Assembly: GCF_009828115.1 (NCBI RefSeq) | Contig: NZ_WTYL01000002.1 | Coordinates: 806,001-870,000, forward strand | Origin: Allopontixanthobacter sediminis | Lineage (GTDB): Bacteria; Pseudomonadota; Alphaproteobacteria; Sphingomonadales; Sphingomonadaceae | DNA length: 64,000 nucleotides | Reading direction: 5' to 3' | Part shown: positions 28,701 through 37,117 of the stretch, in pieces | How positions within the stretch are numbered: position 1 is the first letter of the stretch | Layout of the letters: the number at the start of each line of letters is the position of its first letter | Program-made: the position numbers and the translations under genes | Notes under the pieces: generated by a model | The model's input: only the letters and a program-made list of their open reading frames with translations | The model's database searches: none | What the model was told of the DNA's origin: nothing

Positions 28701-29345
28701 TTGCTGCGCGGACTGTATAATTGGACGATGGAAAAGGCCGCGCATCGCCACGCCGTGTGGTGGCTGGCATTCTTCAGCTTCATCGAATCGAGCTTTTTTC
28801 CGATCCCGCCGCACCCCCTGCTCGGGCTGATGTGCTTGGCGGAACCGAAGAAGGCAGTGCGCTTCGCCGCGGTCGCGACTGCGGCGTCGGTCTTGGGCGC
28901 TCTCCTGGGCTATGCGATCGGTTACTTCCTGTATGATGCGGTTGGAGCACAGCTGATCGCCGCGCTCGGCCTGACGGAAAGCTTTCCTGCAGCCCGCTGC
29001 ACCCTCAATGAGTATGGGGCACAGGCGGTAATCCTGGCGGCGGCGACGCCGGTACCATTCAAGCTGCTCACCATAACCGCGGGCTTCACTGCCATGCCGC
29101 TCGCCACGTTCCTGATCGCGAGCATCGTCGGGCGCGCGATGATCTTCATGACGGTGGGGGTACTGTTCCGGGTTTTCGGGGCGCCGATCAAATTGTTCAT
29201 CGACAAATACCTGATCTCCGTCACCACCGCATTCGTCGTGCTGGTGGTTGGCGGATTTATCGCCCTGTCGGCACTTGCCGGTGGAGGTGACGAAGCACCC
29301 TCAAACGATCCTTGCGTATCAGCAGAGCTGAACGGCGCGAAATAG
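28701..29345 (+). CDS. YqaA family membrane protein
   Basis: A 214-residue inner-membrane protein of the YqaA branch of the SNARE-associated/VTT (DedA-like) superfamily. It contains WLAFFSFIESSFFPIPPHPL near the N terminus, the conserved re-entrant-loop type sequence, then GALLGYAIGYFLYD, AAATPVPFKLLTITAGF and a C-terminal membrane segment. DedA-superfamily proteins move lipids or couple to proton gradients; this branch is not characterised. The TTG at 28701 with GGGAGG eight bases upstream gives the family start MLRGLYNWTM. No ATG at the right place exists. Confidence 0.8.
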   Translation: MLRGLYNWTMEKAAHRHAVWWLAFFSFIESSFFPIPPHPLLGLMCLAEPKKAVRFAAVATAASVLGALLGYAIGYFLYDAVGAQLIAALGLTESFPAARCTLNEYGAQAVILAAATPVPFKLLTITAGFTAMPLATFLIASIVGRAMIFMTVGVLFRVFGAPIKLFIDKYLISVTTAFVVLVVGGFIALSALAGGGDEAPSNDPCVSAELNGAK

Positions 29346-29360
29346 GCGTATTTTTCAGCT

Positions 29361-30998
29361 CTAGTCCGCAGCCGCCCCGCCAGCTTTTGCGATCAGGGTG
29401 AGGGTCACCGGGTCCTTGGGGCGCAATGCAAGGGTCGCTTCAGCCTCAGCCATGCCGCCGGTCATATCGTTCTGCGCGAACAAAGCGGCGGCGAGGTCGC
29501 GGCGGACCGGATACCAGAATGCGGGCGGATCGGAGAAAACGGAGAAGTCATCGGTCTCCTCGATCTCGGCAGCGTTGCGGAACGCGGTGGCGGCATCGGT
29601 AAATCGGCCTTCCATCATTGCGAGACGCCCGGTCAGGACTTCGTGAATGATACCAAGCATCTGGTCTGGTGCCGGCGAGCTGTCCTCCTCGACAGCCGCA
29701 CCTTTGCCCTTAATCGCGACGATGGCAGCAAGAGCGGCAATTTCTTCCGACAAACCGCCCTTGTCCTGCTGAACGGCGTAGGCCTCTCCTCTGGCGTAAT
29801 GCCAAGCCGCCTTCAGATAAGGCAATTTCGGTTCGGGCAGCGCAAGGGTCGAAGCAGGATCGTCAAACCGGGCCAGCGCGAAATATCCCGCCGCGGATAG
29901 CAACTGCATGATCGGCGACCCCTCTTCTCGGTCCTGCGTCGATGCGACCAGGGGTCGCGCCAGCGTGAGCGCGGTAAGGGAATCCTCTGCCATCATCGCG
30001 CCGCCAAGCCCGAAGATCACGTTGTGTGAGTGATACGGCAATTTGAACACCCCGTGTTCGCCGCCATGACCAAGCCGCGCGGCGTTGGCCTGATCGATCC
30101 GGACAGCGCGCAAATTCATGTCGGCAGCGTCCTGGTAACGGCCGACCCAGTAAAAAATGTGCGAGGGCATGTGCACCAGGTGACTGGCATTTGGCGCCAG
30201 GTCAGCAAGCTGGTCCGCCTGCGGTTCGGCCTTGGCCGCCTGGCCGGCAATTTCGCTCGAGTGGATATAGAAATGAATCGCGGGGGTGTTGCCGGGCGAT
30301 CGGGCCAGCACCGGTTCCAGAAGCTGCATCGCCCGCACCGCTGCTGGCTCCCACTCGCCTTCGTCGCTGGCAGCAACCAGGGAAGCGTCGGCAGTCAGGA
30401 CCTGGACCGCATCGTCGGCGGGGTAGCGCCCGGACAGCTTTTCCATCGCCTTGTGGAAGGCCCTGTCGCGCTTGTCGACGTCACCGCCCCGATACCGCTC
30501 GACCAAAGCCAAGGTAAGGTCACGTTCGATCGGAGTGCCGGACGCCTTCGCCATCTTCGCTGCCTTGCGGGCCAATGCCAGCAGGGGCTTGCGATCAGCC
30601 CGGTCCATACCGTAATTCAGTGTCGGACCCGACATGAAGGCCTCGCCCCACAGGCACATGGCGCAATCCGGATCGAGCCGGACCGCTTCTTTCATCGCAT
30701 CGATCGCGGCCTGGTGGGCAAAGGCGGCGCCAAGTTCCATCCCATTAGAGAAAAACGCCTGCGCCTCGGGAACAGCGGTGGTGATCGGGAAACCGCCGTT
30801 TCCGTAACCGGCCAGCAGTTCAGTCTCCGCCGGGCGCGCCACCGCGGCCGAATCGTGGTGATCATCGATATGGACTGCTTCGGGCGCCGCAGAAGGCTGG
30901 CTGACCTGGGGCGCAGGCTGATCCTGGGCGCAAAGCGGGGACACGACACCGAGCGCAAGCGCGCCCGTAACCATCCGGATCATCGGCTTCGAAATCAT
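29361..30998 (-). CDS. Secreted tetratricopeptide repeat protein
   Basis: A 545-residue exported protein. The signal peptide is MISKPMIRMVTGALALGVVS followed by PLCAQ. A TPR-like unit is seen at AFFSNGMELGAAFAHQAAID then AMKEAVRLDPDCAMCLWGEA, and more helical repeats occur toward the end (AMMEGRFTDAATAFRNAAEI, MTGGMAEAEATLALRPKDPV). A middle stretch, IHFYIHSSEIAG then ASHLVHMPSHIFYWVGRY, contains clustered histidines that I have seen in this kind of protein but cannot assign to a reaction. ATG at 30998 fits the signal peptide. It follows spt by 73 bases in the same direction. Confidence 0.75.
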   Translation of the reverse strand: MISKPMIRMVTGALALGVVSPLCAQDQPAPQVSQPSAAPEAVHIDDHHDSAAVARPAETELLAGYGNGGFPITTAVPEAQAFFSNGMELGAAFAHQAAIDAMKEAVRLDPDCAMCLWGEAFMSGPTLNYGMDRADRKPLLALARKAAKMAKASGTPIERDLTLALVERYRGGDVDKRDRAFHKAMEKLSGRYPADDAVQVLTADASLVAASDEGEWEPAAVRAMQLLEPVLARSPGNTPAIHFYIHSSEIAGQAAKAEPQADQLADLAPNASHLVHMPSHIFYWVGRYQDAADMNLRAVRIDQANAARLGHGGEHGVFKLPYHSHNVIFGLGGAMMAEDSLTALTLARPLVASTQDREEGSPIMQLLSAAGYFALARFDDPASTLALPEPKLPYLKAAWHYARGEAYAVQQDKGGLSEEIAALAAIVAIKGKGAAVEEDSSPAPDQMLGIIHEVLTGRLAMMEGRFTDAATAFRNAAEIEETDDFSVFSDPPAFWYPVRRDLAAALFAQNDMTGGMAEAEATLALRPKDPVTLTLIAKAGGAAAD

Positions 30999-31071
30999 CA
31001 GATATCTCTCGCAACTTGACCCGCGATGTGGCTGCCACACCGAAACGCCCGAAGCAAGGTCTGAGACCGTC

Positions 31072-32325
31072 TCAGATAATCCCGACGGCCTTGCCTGCCC
31101 GTTCGAACATCCCGAGGATCGTCTGGACTTCTTCCGCGCTGTGTTCGGCGCAAAGCGAGCAGCGCAGCAGCGTCATGTTGGCCGGTGTCGCAGGAGGCCT
31201 GGCCAGATTGACGTAGAGCCCTTCCGTCAGCAGCGCTTCCCACATCATCGCGCCGCGTTCCAGATCGGGCATGATGACGGCGATGATGGCGCTCTCGGCC
31301 TGCTTGGTGCCCAGTTCGAAGCCGAGATCGCGCAGGCCCTGGTGCAGGGTGCGGGAATTTTCCCACAGATGTGCGCGCTTGTTCGAACCGTGCTTCAGCT
31401 TGCGGATCGAGGTCGCGGTGCTGGCGACCACGGCGGGCGGAAGGCTGGCGGTGAACACATAGGGGCGACAAACCAGCCGCATGATTTCGAACTTCGGATG
31501 GTTCGATACGCAAAATCCGCCGACCGTCCCGACGCTCTTGGAGAACGTGCCGATGATGAAATCGACCTCGTCGATAATCCCGACTTCTTCGGCGACGCCG
31601 CGGCCGTGTTCGCCGATAAAGCCCATCGAATGCGCTTCGTCGACCAGCACCATCGCGCCGTTTTCCTTGGCGATCCGGACCATTTCCTTCAGCGGGGCGA
31701 CATCGCCGAGCATCGAATAGACGCCTTCCAGCACCACCAGCTTGCCGGCGCCTTCCGGCACTCGCTTGAGGCGTTTTTCCATCGCTTCGATATCGTTGTG
31801 CTTGAAAGGCACGACTTCGGCATTGCCCATCGCGCAGCCATCCCAGATGCTCGCATGGCTATCGATGTCGAGGATGATATAATCGCCCTTGCCGGCGATT
31901 GTGCTGATGATCCCGAGGTTGGCCTGGTAGCCGGTCGAGAAGACCATCGCGTGGTCCATGTCGTAGAATTCGCGAAGCGCATCCTCGCATTCCCGGTGTC
32001 CCTGGAAGGTCCCGTTCAAGACCCGGCTGCCGGTGGTGCCGGCACCGAAATCGGTCATCGCCTGCTTGCCCGCTTCGATCACATCGGGATCGAACGTCAT
32101 CCCCATGTAATTGTATGTGCCGAGCAGGATTGTATCGCGCCCGTTGCAAATTGCCCGGGTGGGGGAGAGTACTTTCTCCATCACCAGACTGAAGGGATCC
32201 TGCATTCCGGCGGCGAGCAATTGTTCGCGCTGCTGGATCAGCGGATCGAATTTGCTGAACAGGTCGGTAGCCGCCGCAGGCGTACCGGAGCTGTCGGCGC
32301 CGGGCGTGGAGGAATGGTCGTTCAT
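31072..32325 (-). CDS. spt: Serine palmitoyltransferase
   Basis: A 417-residue soluble PLP enzyme of the alpha-oxoamine synthase family that condenses serine with a fatty acyl thioester to give 3-ketosphinganine, the first step of sphingolipid synthesis. Strong matches to the Sphingomonas enzyme are TYNYMGMTFDPDVIEAGKQA, GTTGSRVLNGTFQGHRECED, FSTGYQANLG, VDEAHSMGFIGEHGRG and the PLP-lysine stretch IGTFSKSVGTVGGF. ATG at 32325 is two bases past the acyl carrier protein stop. Close relatives (HemA, BioF, Kbl) are less likely given the ACP partner and sequence. Confidence 0.93.
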   Translation of the reverse strand: MNDHSSTPGADSSGTPAAATDLFSKFDPLIQQREQLLAAGMQDPFSLVMEKVLSPTRAICNGRDTILLGTYNYMGMTFDPDVIEAGKQAMTDFGAGTTGSRVLNGTFQGHRECEDALREFYDMDHAMVFSTGYQANLGIISTIAGKGDYIILDIDSHASIWDGCAMGNAEVVPFKHNDIEAMEKRLKRVPEGAGKLVVLEGVYSMLGDVAPLKEMVRIAKENGAMVLVDEAHSMGFIGEHGRGVAEEVGIIDEVDFIIGTFSKSVGTVGGFCVSNHPKFEIMRLVCRPYVFTASLPPAVVASTATSIRKLKHGSNKRAHLWENSRTLHQGLRDLGFELGTKQAESAIIAVIMPDLERGAMMWEALLTEGLYVNLARPPATPANMTLLRCSLCAEHSAEEVQTILGMFERAGKAVGII

Positions 32326-32327
32326 GC

Positions 32328-32567
32328 TCAATTCTGTAATGTGTTCACAGCGTCGACCAACTGCCCGTAAGTCTCGATATCCGCCTGCTGGTTCATGGTG
32401 ATGATGATATCGAATTCATCCTCGATCGCGGCGACGAAATCCATCACCGTCAGGCTGTCGAATTCCAGATCGCCGGCAAAGGTCGTGCCTTCCTCGATAG
32501 GGACGTTTTTCTTGTTGAAGGGCTCGATCAGCGAGCGGATGGAACTGTCGACGGCAGCACGGTCCAT
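32328..32567 (-). CDS. Acyl carrier protein of the sphingolipid pathway
   Basis: A 79-residue ACP with the phosphopantetheine serine in DLEFDSLTVMDFVAAIEDEF (about residues 33-52). Its position directly before spt, with two bases between them, indicates that it delivers the acyl chain to serine palmitoyltransferase, as proposed for alphaproteobacterial spt-linked ACPs. It is not the general fatty-acid AcpP, which is usually found beside fabD/fabG. ATG at 32567 is preferred; the frame extends five codons further. Confidence 0.88.
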   Translation of the reverse strand: MDRAAVDSSIRSLIEPFNKKNVPIEEGTTFAGDLEFDSLTVMDFVAAIEDEFDIIITMNQQADIETYGQLVDAVNTLQN

Positions 32568-32729
32568 TACGGGTATTTCCAATCTATCAAGTTACGCATT
32601 CGCGGTTTGGCGGCCAATTGCCACCCAATTGCGGCGGAAAAGCGGTTTCGATCCCTGCTTGTCAAGGCCAAGCCGCGCTGGCAAGCCCTCGCTGTCCGAT
32701 CAGGGCAGCTCAGCAGGGGGGCAGCAGCG

Positions 32730-33296
32730 ATGGAATCAGAACCCGAAGAACACGGTCCGCCCCCTGTAACTTCGAGTGCAGAGACGCCGGAGCGGGTGTT
32801 TTCCGAAAACGCCATCCACATGATCCGCACGGCGCAGATCAACACCCTGACCCTGTCGCAGATGGCGGACCAGAAGGCCTCCATCCTGATGGGAGCAACG
32901 TTCCTCGTCTTTTCCCTTTCCATCAGCCGCTCGCTGACCGGCGATATGCCCTGTTCGCTGGTGTTGCTGGCCTTGTTTTCGTTTCTTAGTTCGGTGTGCG
33001 CCGTCATCGCGGTGGTCCCGTCGATCGGCAAACCGGGCGCGGATCCGAAGTCTGTGCCGAACCGGCTTTTCTTTGGTCACTTCACGGCAATCGACGAACC
33101 CGAGTGGGCCGAGAGCCTGCTGGCTGACATGACCCGTGATGAAACGGTGTTGCGCACGATGATGCACGATCTCTATCAGAACGGGTGCGTGCTTCAGCGC
33201 CGCAAATACCGCTACCTCGCGCTGGCTTACCGGATTTTCATCGTCGGCCTGTTTGTCACGCTGCTGGTGTTCGCAGCGGAAATCATCCAGCCGTGA
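32730..33296 (+). CDS. Pycsar effector-like (PycTM/DUF5706) membrane protein
   Basis: A 188-residue protein. After an acidic N terminus comes the family-like stretch INTLTLSQMADQKASILMGA that leads into a first membrane segment (TFLVFSLSISRSL), a second (SLVLLALFSFLSSVCAVIAV), a cytoplasmic middle with LFFGHFTAIDEPEW and a final membrane segment (FIVGLFVTLLVFAAEII). This arrangement matches the transmembrane effector domain of Pycsar anti-phage systems, where a cyclic pyrimidine nucleotide triggers membrane damage. No nucleotidyl cyclase is adjacent on either side. ATG at 32730 follows a G-run. It overlaps the convergent response regulator by 14 bases. Confidence 0.7.
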   Translation: MESEPEEHGPPPVTSSAETPERVFSENAIHMIRTAQINTLTLSQMADQKASILMGATFLVFSLSISRSLTGDMPCSLVLLALFSFLSSVCAVIAVVPSIGKPGADPKSVPNRLFFGHFTAIDEPEWAESLLADMTRDETVLRTMMHDLYQNGCVLQRRKYRYLALAYRIFIVGLFVTLLVFAAEIIQP

Positions 33297-33708
33297 CGAG
33301 TGCAGCGGGTTTGGGTTCGAGCAATCCCATGACCACCCGCATGAAAGGTCCGATGGAAACCGGCTTCGAAAGATAGCCCTCGGCCCCGACATCACGGATT
33401 CGGTCCTCGTCACCCTTCCCGGCATAGGCGGTAACCGCCAGCACGGGAATTCGAGCAAGCGACATGTCACGCTTCAGTTGGCCAATCAGTTCCATTCCGG
33501 AAATGTTCGGCAGCTGGATGTCCATGATAACCAGGTCGGGATCGAAGGCCCGAGCGGCGTTGATTGCGAGTTCGCCGTCGGCACACGGTTCCACCGAAAA
33601 TCCCGATGCCTTGAGGACATCGCAGAACAATTTACGGTTTAGATCGTTATCCTCGACAACCAGCACTCTCTTTGCCACTGACTGTGTTGTTGCTTCGATT
33701 GCTTTCAC
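33283..33708 (-). CDS. divK: DivK-like single-domain response regulator
   Basis: A single receiver domain (~125 residues) without output domain. RVLVVEDNDLNRKLFCDVL opens it, the phosphoacceptor aspartate is in DPDLVIMDIQLPNISG, the switch threonine/alanine region is PVLAVTAYA, and the lysine is in AEGYLSKPVS. DivK in Caulobacter acts on cell polarity and CtrA control, and a CtrA gene lies at 55 kb. The start is not clear: GTG at 33708 or GTG at 33678 (MAKRVL-type, the classic DivK start) are both possible, with no good ribosome-binding site for either. Divergent from the DUF3572 gene, the usual neighbour. Confidence 0.82.
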   Translation of the reverse strand: MKAIEATTQSVAKRVLVVEDNDLNRKLFCDVLKASGFSVEPCADGELAINAARAFDPDLVIMDIQLPNISGMELIGQLKRDMSLARIPVLAVTAYAGKGDEDRIRDVGAEGYLSKPVSIGPFMRVVMGLLEPKPAALVTAG

Positions 33709-33771
33709 CCCATCAACCAGAAGCCGCCCCCTATGTTCTGCTTGGGCACTTTGTAATCTTTCCACAGGATA

Positions 33772-34062
33772 TTGACAATCACCAAAGGTTTCGAATCTCC
33801 TCATCACTCATCCGGCGATCCTGAATCGCTGGCCCTCTCGGCGCTTGCGTGGGTTTTGAGCGAACCTGCGCGGGCCGAACGGCTGCTGTCGCTGACTGGG
33901 CTGACACCGGAAGTGTTGCGCAATAACCTCACCGATCGGCCGGTAATGGCGGCAGTTCTGGAGTTCCTCGCGAATCACGAACCCGACCTGGTGCTGGCAG
34001 CCGACGCCCTGAACGTGACGCCTGCGGCACTGATCGCGGCTCACGAAACGCTTTCCCGATAA
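33772..34062 (+). CDS. DUF3572 family protein
   Basis: A 96-residue alpha-helical protein. The region LALSALAWVLSEPARAERLL (about 19-38) then SLTGLTPEVLRN is typical of DUF3572, an alphaproteobacterial family with no known function. It uses a TTG at 33772 with AGGA five bases upstream; no ATG exists in the right region. It is divergent from the DivK-like gene. The recurrent pairing of these two suggests a role around cell-cycle signalling, but that is guesswork. Confidence 0.75.
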   Translation: MTITKGFESPHHSSGDPESLALSALAWVLSEPARAERLLSLTGLTPEVLRNNLTDRPVMAAVLEFLANHEPDLVLAADALNVTPAALIAAHETLSR

Positions 34063-34090
34063 CAATACGACCCGAAATGAGAAATTCACG

Positions 34091-34723
34091 ATGAACCGCC
34101 CGCTGATAATCTCCGATTGCGATGAAGTCCTGCTGCACATGGTCGCCCACTTCCGTGACTGGCTGGGGGAGAGCCAGGGAGTGACCTTCCGGATGGAGGG
34201 AAATGACTTTGCTACGGCAATGCGCTGGAATTCGACTGGCGAGCCGGTGGAGGAACGCGACATCTGGCGCTTGCTCGGCGGGTTCTTCGATACCGAGATG
34301 GACCGGCAGTTGCCGATCGAGGGCGCGATTTCGGGGATCAACGCGGTTGCCGAACATGCCGATGTGGTGATCCTGACCAATCTGAACGACGAGCGGCAGG
34401 AACGCCGCGCCCGCCAGTTAGCGGAGCACGGAATCCATGCGCGGGTGTTCACCAACCAGGGTCCGAAGGGGCCTGCGCTTGCCGCTATCCTCGAGGAGTA
34501 TCAGCCGAGCCGGGCGATCTTCATCGACGATCTGCCGCAGCACCATCAATCGGCTGCCGACACCGTGCCGGATGTCCTGCGGCTGCATCTGTGCGGGGAA
34601 CCGATGTTGTCCCCCCACATAACGTGCGCGCACCAGGCGGGTCACGCACACGCCCGGATCGATACTTGGGCCGAGGCCACCCCGTGGCTCATCGACCGTT
34701 TGCAACAGGAGAATGCATTGTGA
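34091..34723 (+). CDS. HAD family hydrolase
   Basis: A 210-residue haloacid dehalogenase-superfamily protein. Motif I is ISDCDEVLLH (aspartates at about 9 and 11), motif II is VVILTNLND (about 91-99), and motif IV is the acidic FIDDLPQHH (about 145-153). Substrate unknown. It begins a tightly coupled operon: its stop overlaps the RidA start as GTGA, and RidA, GDPD and FemAB-like genes follow. A repair or detoxification role alongside RidA is possible. Confidence 0.8.
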   Translation: MNRPLIISDCDEVLLHMVAHFRDWLGESQGVTFRMEGNDFATAMRWNSTGEPVEERDIWRLLGGFFDTEMDRQLPIEGAISGINAVAEHADVVILTNLNDERQERRARQLAEHGIHARVFTNQGPKGPALAAILEEYQPSRAIFIDDLPQHHQSAADTVPDVLRLHLCGEPMLSPHITCAHQAGHAHARIDTWAEATPWLIDRLQQENAL

Positions 34724-35181
34724 GCGCAGAAGCAAGACTGGCGGAGCTGGGGATCGTCCTGCCTGCTGCCGCCGCACCGGTAGCCAGCTATGTCCCCGTC
34801 GTGGTGCATGGCGGCCTGGCCTATGTCTCGGGCCAGCTGCCTTTCGTGGACGGGAAACTGGTGACCGGGCGGCTGGGCGAAGATGTCTCGCTCGACGATG
34901 GTATTGCGGCGGCGCGGGCCTGCGGCCTGATGATCCTGGCGCAATTGCGGGCGACCGATATTTCGCTCGACCGGGTGGCCCGGATCGTCAAGCTCGGAGC
35001 GTTCGTCAATTCCGCCGCGAATTTCACCGACCAGCCCAAGGTCGCCAACGGCGCATCGGATCTGATGTTCGAAGTGTTCGGCGTTATCGGTCGCCATTCC
35101 CGTGCCGCTGTCGGGGTGCCGGCACTGCCGCTTGGCGCCGCCGTGGAAGTGGATGCGATCATTGCTCTTAACTCCGATTGA
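34720..35181 (+). CDS. RidA family protein
   Basis: A 153-residue member of the RidA/YjgF-like family (YjgF/Rid-like chorismate-lyase fold), with AYVSGQLPFVDGKLVTGRLG near residue 35 and IVKLGAFVNSAANFTDQPKV about 95. Most RidA proteins hydrolyse reactive enamines or imines. Start is GTG at 34720, overlapping the HAD stop, with AGGAG seven bases upstream. It is longer than classical RidA (~128 residues) and belongs to the subgroup commonly encoded beside a GDPD gene. Its own stop overlaps the likely start of that GDPD. Confidence 0.85.
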   Translation: MSAEARLAELGIVLPAAAAPVASYVPVVVHGGLAYVSGQLPFVDGKLVTGRLGEDVSLDDGIAAARACGLMILAQLRATDISLDRVARIVKLGAFVNSAANFTDQPKVANGASDLMFEVFGVIGRHSRAAVGVPALPLGAAVEVDAIIALNSD

Positions 35182-35956
35182 TTGTTGGCGCGCGCCCGCT
35201 CCGCCTCCGAAGCGGGTCGGCTGGCTGGGAGAATGGACTTATGCCCACAGGGGCCTCCACGGCGCGGATATCCCTGAAAACAGCACGGCGGCCTTCGCTG
35301 CCGCCATGGCAGCGGGATATGGTATCGAATGCGATGTGCAGCGCAGCGGCGATGGCCGCGCGGTCGTGTTCCATGATTGGGAATTCGACCGGCTGACGGA
35401 CGAGACCGGCCCCGTTTCCGACCGCACCGCTGGCGAAATCGAGACGATCCCGCTGTCGGGCAATGGCGAATACATCCGCACGCTCGAACACTTCCTCGAC
35501 CAGGTGGATGGCACGGTCCCGGTCCTGATCGAAATCAAGAGCCGCAACGATCGCCGGGTCCGCCCGCTGTGCCTTGCGGTCCATCGCGCGCTCGAGGGGT
35601 ATCGCGGCCGCCACGCCGTGATGAGCTTCGACCCGCGGGTTTCCAGGTGGTTCGCCAGCCATTCCCGTAACACCGTGCGCGGTCTGGTCGTAACCGAGGA
35701 AAATGCCAAGTCGCTTGCCGGCCGATGGCGGCGGCATAGCGCCCTGTGGATCGCCAAACCCGATTTCCTTGCTTACGACATCCGCGACCTGCCCAGCGCA
35801 TTCGCCGCGGCCCAGCGCCGCCGCGGCCTGCCGGTGCTGAGCTGGACAGTGCGCAGCGCTGCCCACCGCGAGGTCGTCGATCTTCATGCCGATGCCGCGA
35901 TCGCCGAAGGCGAAGGGATCGCGAGGTCGGCACCGGAAAGCGAGCAGGGGGCGTGA
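35162..35956 (+). CDS. Glycerophosphodiester phosphodiesterase
   Basis: A ~264-residue TIM-barrel phosphodiesterase. Catalytic residues are in YAHRGLHGADIPENSTAAF (His and Glu) and GIECDVQRSGDGRAVVFHDW (Glu, Asp, His). It also has PVLIEIKSR and ends with a RGLPVLSWTVRSA strand. It releases alcohols such as glycerol, choline or ethanolamine from glycerophosphodiesters. No signal peptide is visible, so it is probably cytoplasmic. The start is uncertain; TTG at 35162 is taken, overlapping the RidA end by 20 bases. The stop overlaps the FemAB-like start as GTGA. Confidence 0.87.
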   Translation: MLLTPIDCWRAPAPPPKRVGWLGEWTYAHRGLHGADIPENSTAAFAAAMAAGYGIECDVQRSGDGRAVVFHDWEFDRLTDETGPVSDRTAGEIETIPLSGNGEYIRTLEHFLDQVDGTVPVLIEIKSRNDRRVRPLCLAVHRALEGYRGRHAVMSFDPRVSRWFASHSRNTVRGLVVTEENAKSLAGRWRRHSALWIAKPDFLAYDIRDLPSAFAAAQRRRGLPVLSWTVRSAAHREVVDLHADAAIAEGEGIARSAPESEQGA

Positions 35957-37089
35957 GTGAAAATTCCCTGACGGCGCGCGTGGTGGGCAGCGTCGGGGCT
36001 ATCGAACGCGATGTCTGGGACCATCTGGCGGGCAGTGATAATCCCTTCGTCAGCCACGACTTCCTGACCTCGCTCGAAGATTCCGGCAGCGTGGGACCGG
36101 GGACAGGCTGGAACCCGGCACCAATCGTGATCGAAGATACCGCGGGCAAAGTGATGGGCGCGCTCCCATCCTACGCCAAGGGCCACAGCCAGGGCGAGTA
36201 TGTATTCGATCATGCCTGGGCCGACGCGTGGCACCGTGCGGGCGGCAGTTACTATCCGAAGTTGCAAATCGCAGCGCCGTTTACCCCGGCAACCGGGCCG
36301 CGCATCCTGACGCGTCACGCCGCTTACGGGGTACCCTTGCTGCGCGCCGCCGAACAACTGTGCACCAGCAACGATTTTTCCTCCGCTCATGCGACCTTTA
36401 TCGCGCCCGACCAGTTGGAGATGTTCGAACAGGCCGGGTGGCTGCTGCGTAATGACATCCAGTTCCACTGGGCCAACCGCGATTATGCGACATTCGATGA
36501 TTTCCTGGACGCACTGGCTTCGCGGAAACGAAAGTCGATCCGCAAGGAACGCGCCGCCGCGGCCGAGGGAGTGACGTTCCGCCATCTCGCAGGCAGCGAA
36601 ATCAACGAGGCGCACTGGGATGCATTCTGGGTGTTTTACCAGGATACCGGAGCGCGCAAGTGGGGCACCCCTTACCTGACACGGGAAGCGTTCAGCCTGA
36701 TGGGCGAACGGATGGGTGACCGGGTGTTGCTGATGCTGGCGTATGACGGCGATCGTCCGATTGCCGGCGCGCTCAATTTCATCGGCGGCAGCGCGCTGTA
36801 TGGCCGTTACTGGGGGTGCACCGAGGAACGACCGTTCCTGCATTTCGAGCTGTGTTACTATCAGGCGATCGACGCAGCGATTGCGCGCGGTCTATCGAGG
36901 GTAGAGGCGGGGGCGCAGGGTCCGCACAAACTTGCCCGAGGGTATGAACCGGTCAAGACCTGGTCGGCGCATTGGATTGCAGACCCCGGATTTCGGAGCG
37001 CCGTGTCGGACTTCCTCGAGCGGGAAAGGCAGGGCGTCGCATCGGACCAGATGTTCCTGGGCGAACGGACGCCGTTCAAGAAAACCTGA
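35953..37089 (+). CDS. FemAB-like N-acyltransferase (DUF482)
   Basis: A 378-residue GNAT-fold protein of the DUF482/FemAB-like family. Diagnostic stretches: NPFVSHDFLTSLEDSGSVGP near the N terminus, YVFDHAWADAWHRAGGSYYP, FLDALASRKRKSIRKERAAA, and ALYGRYWGCTEERPFLHFEL. GTG at 35953 overlaps the GDPD stop. Members transfer acyl or aminoacyl groups. A related type of acyltransferase has been proposed as bacterial ceramide synthase in Caulobacter; spt and its ACP sit 3.4 kb away here, which makes that a reasonable hypothesis but not an assignment. Confidence 0.82.
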   Translation: MSENSLTARVVGSVGAIERDVWDHLAGSDNPFVSHDFLTSLEDSGSVGPGTGWNPAPIVIEDTAGKVMGALPSYAKGHSQGEYVFDHAWADAWHRAGGSYYPKLQIAAPFTPATGPRILTRHAAYGVPLLRAAEQLCTSNDFSSAHATFIAPDQLEMFEQAGWLLRNDIQFHWANRDYATFDDFLDALASRKRKSIRKERAAAAEGVTFRHLAGSEINEAHWDAFWVFYQDTGARKWGTPYLTREAFSLMGERMGDRVLLMLAYDGDRPIAGALNFIGGSALYGRYWGCTEERPFLHFELCYYQAIDAAIARGLSRVEAGAQGPHKLARGYEPVKTWSAHWIADPGFRSAVSDFLERERQGVASDQMFLGERTPFKKT

Positions 37090-37117
37090 AGCTATCCGCA
37101 CAGCGGAAGCGGAGCGG

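Noticed and set aside
31141-32370. 409-codon plus-strand frame opposite spt
   Set aside because: Antisense to a confident gene; His-rich translation with no family features.
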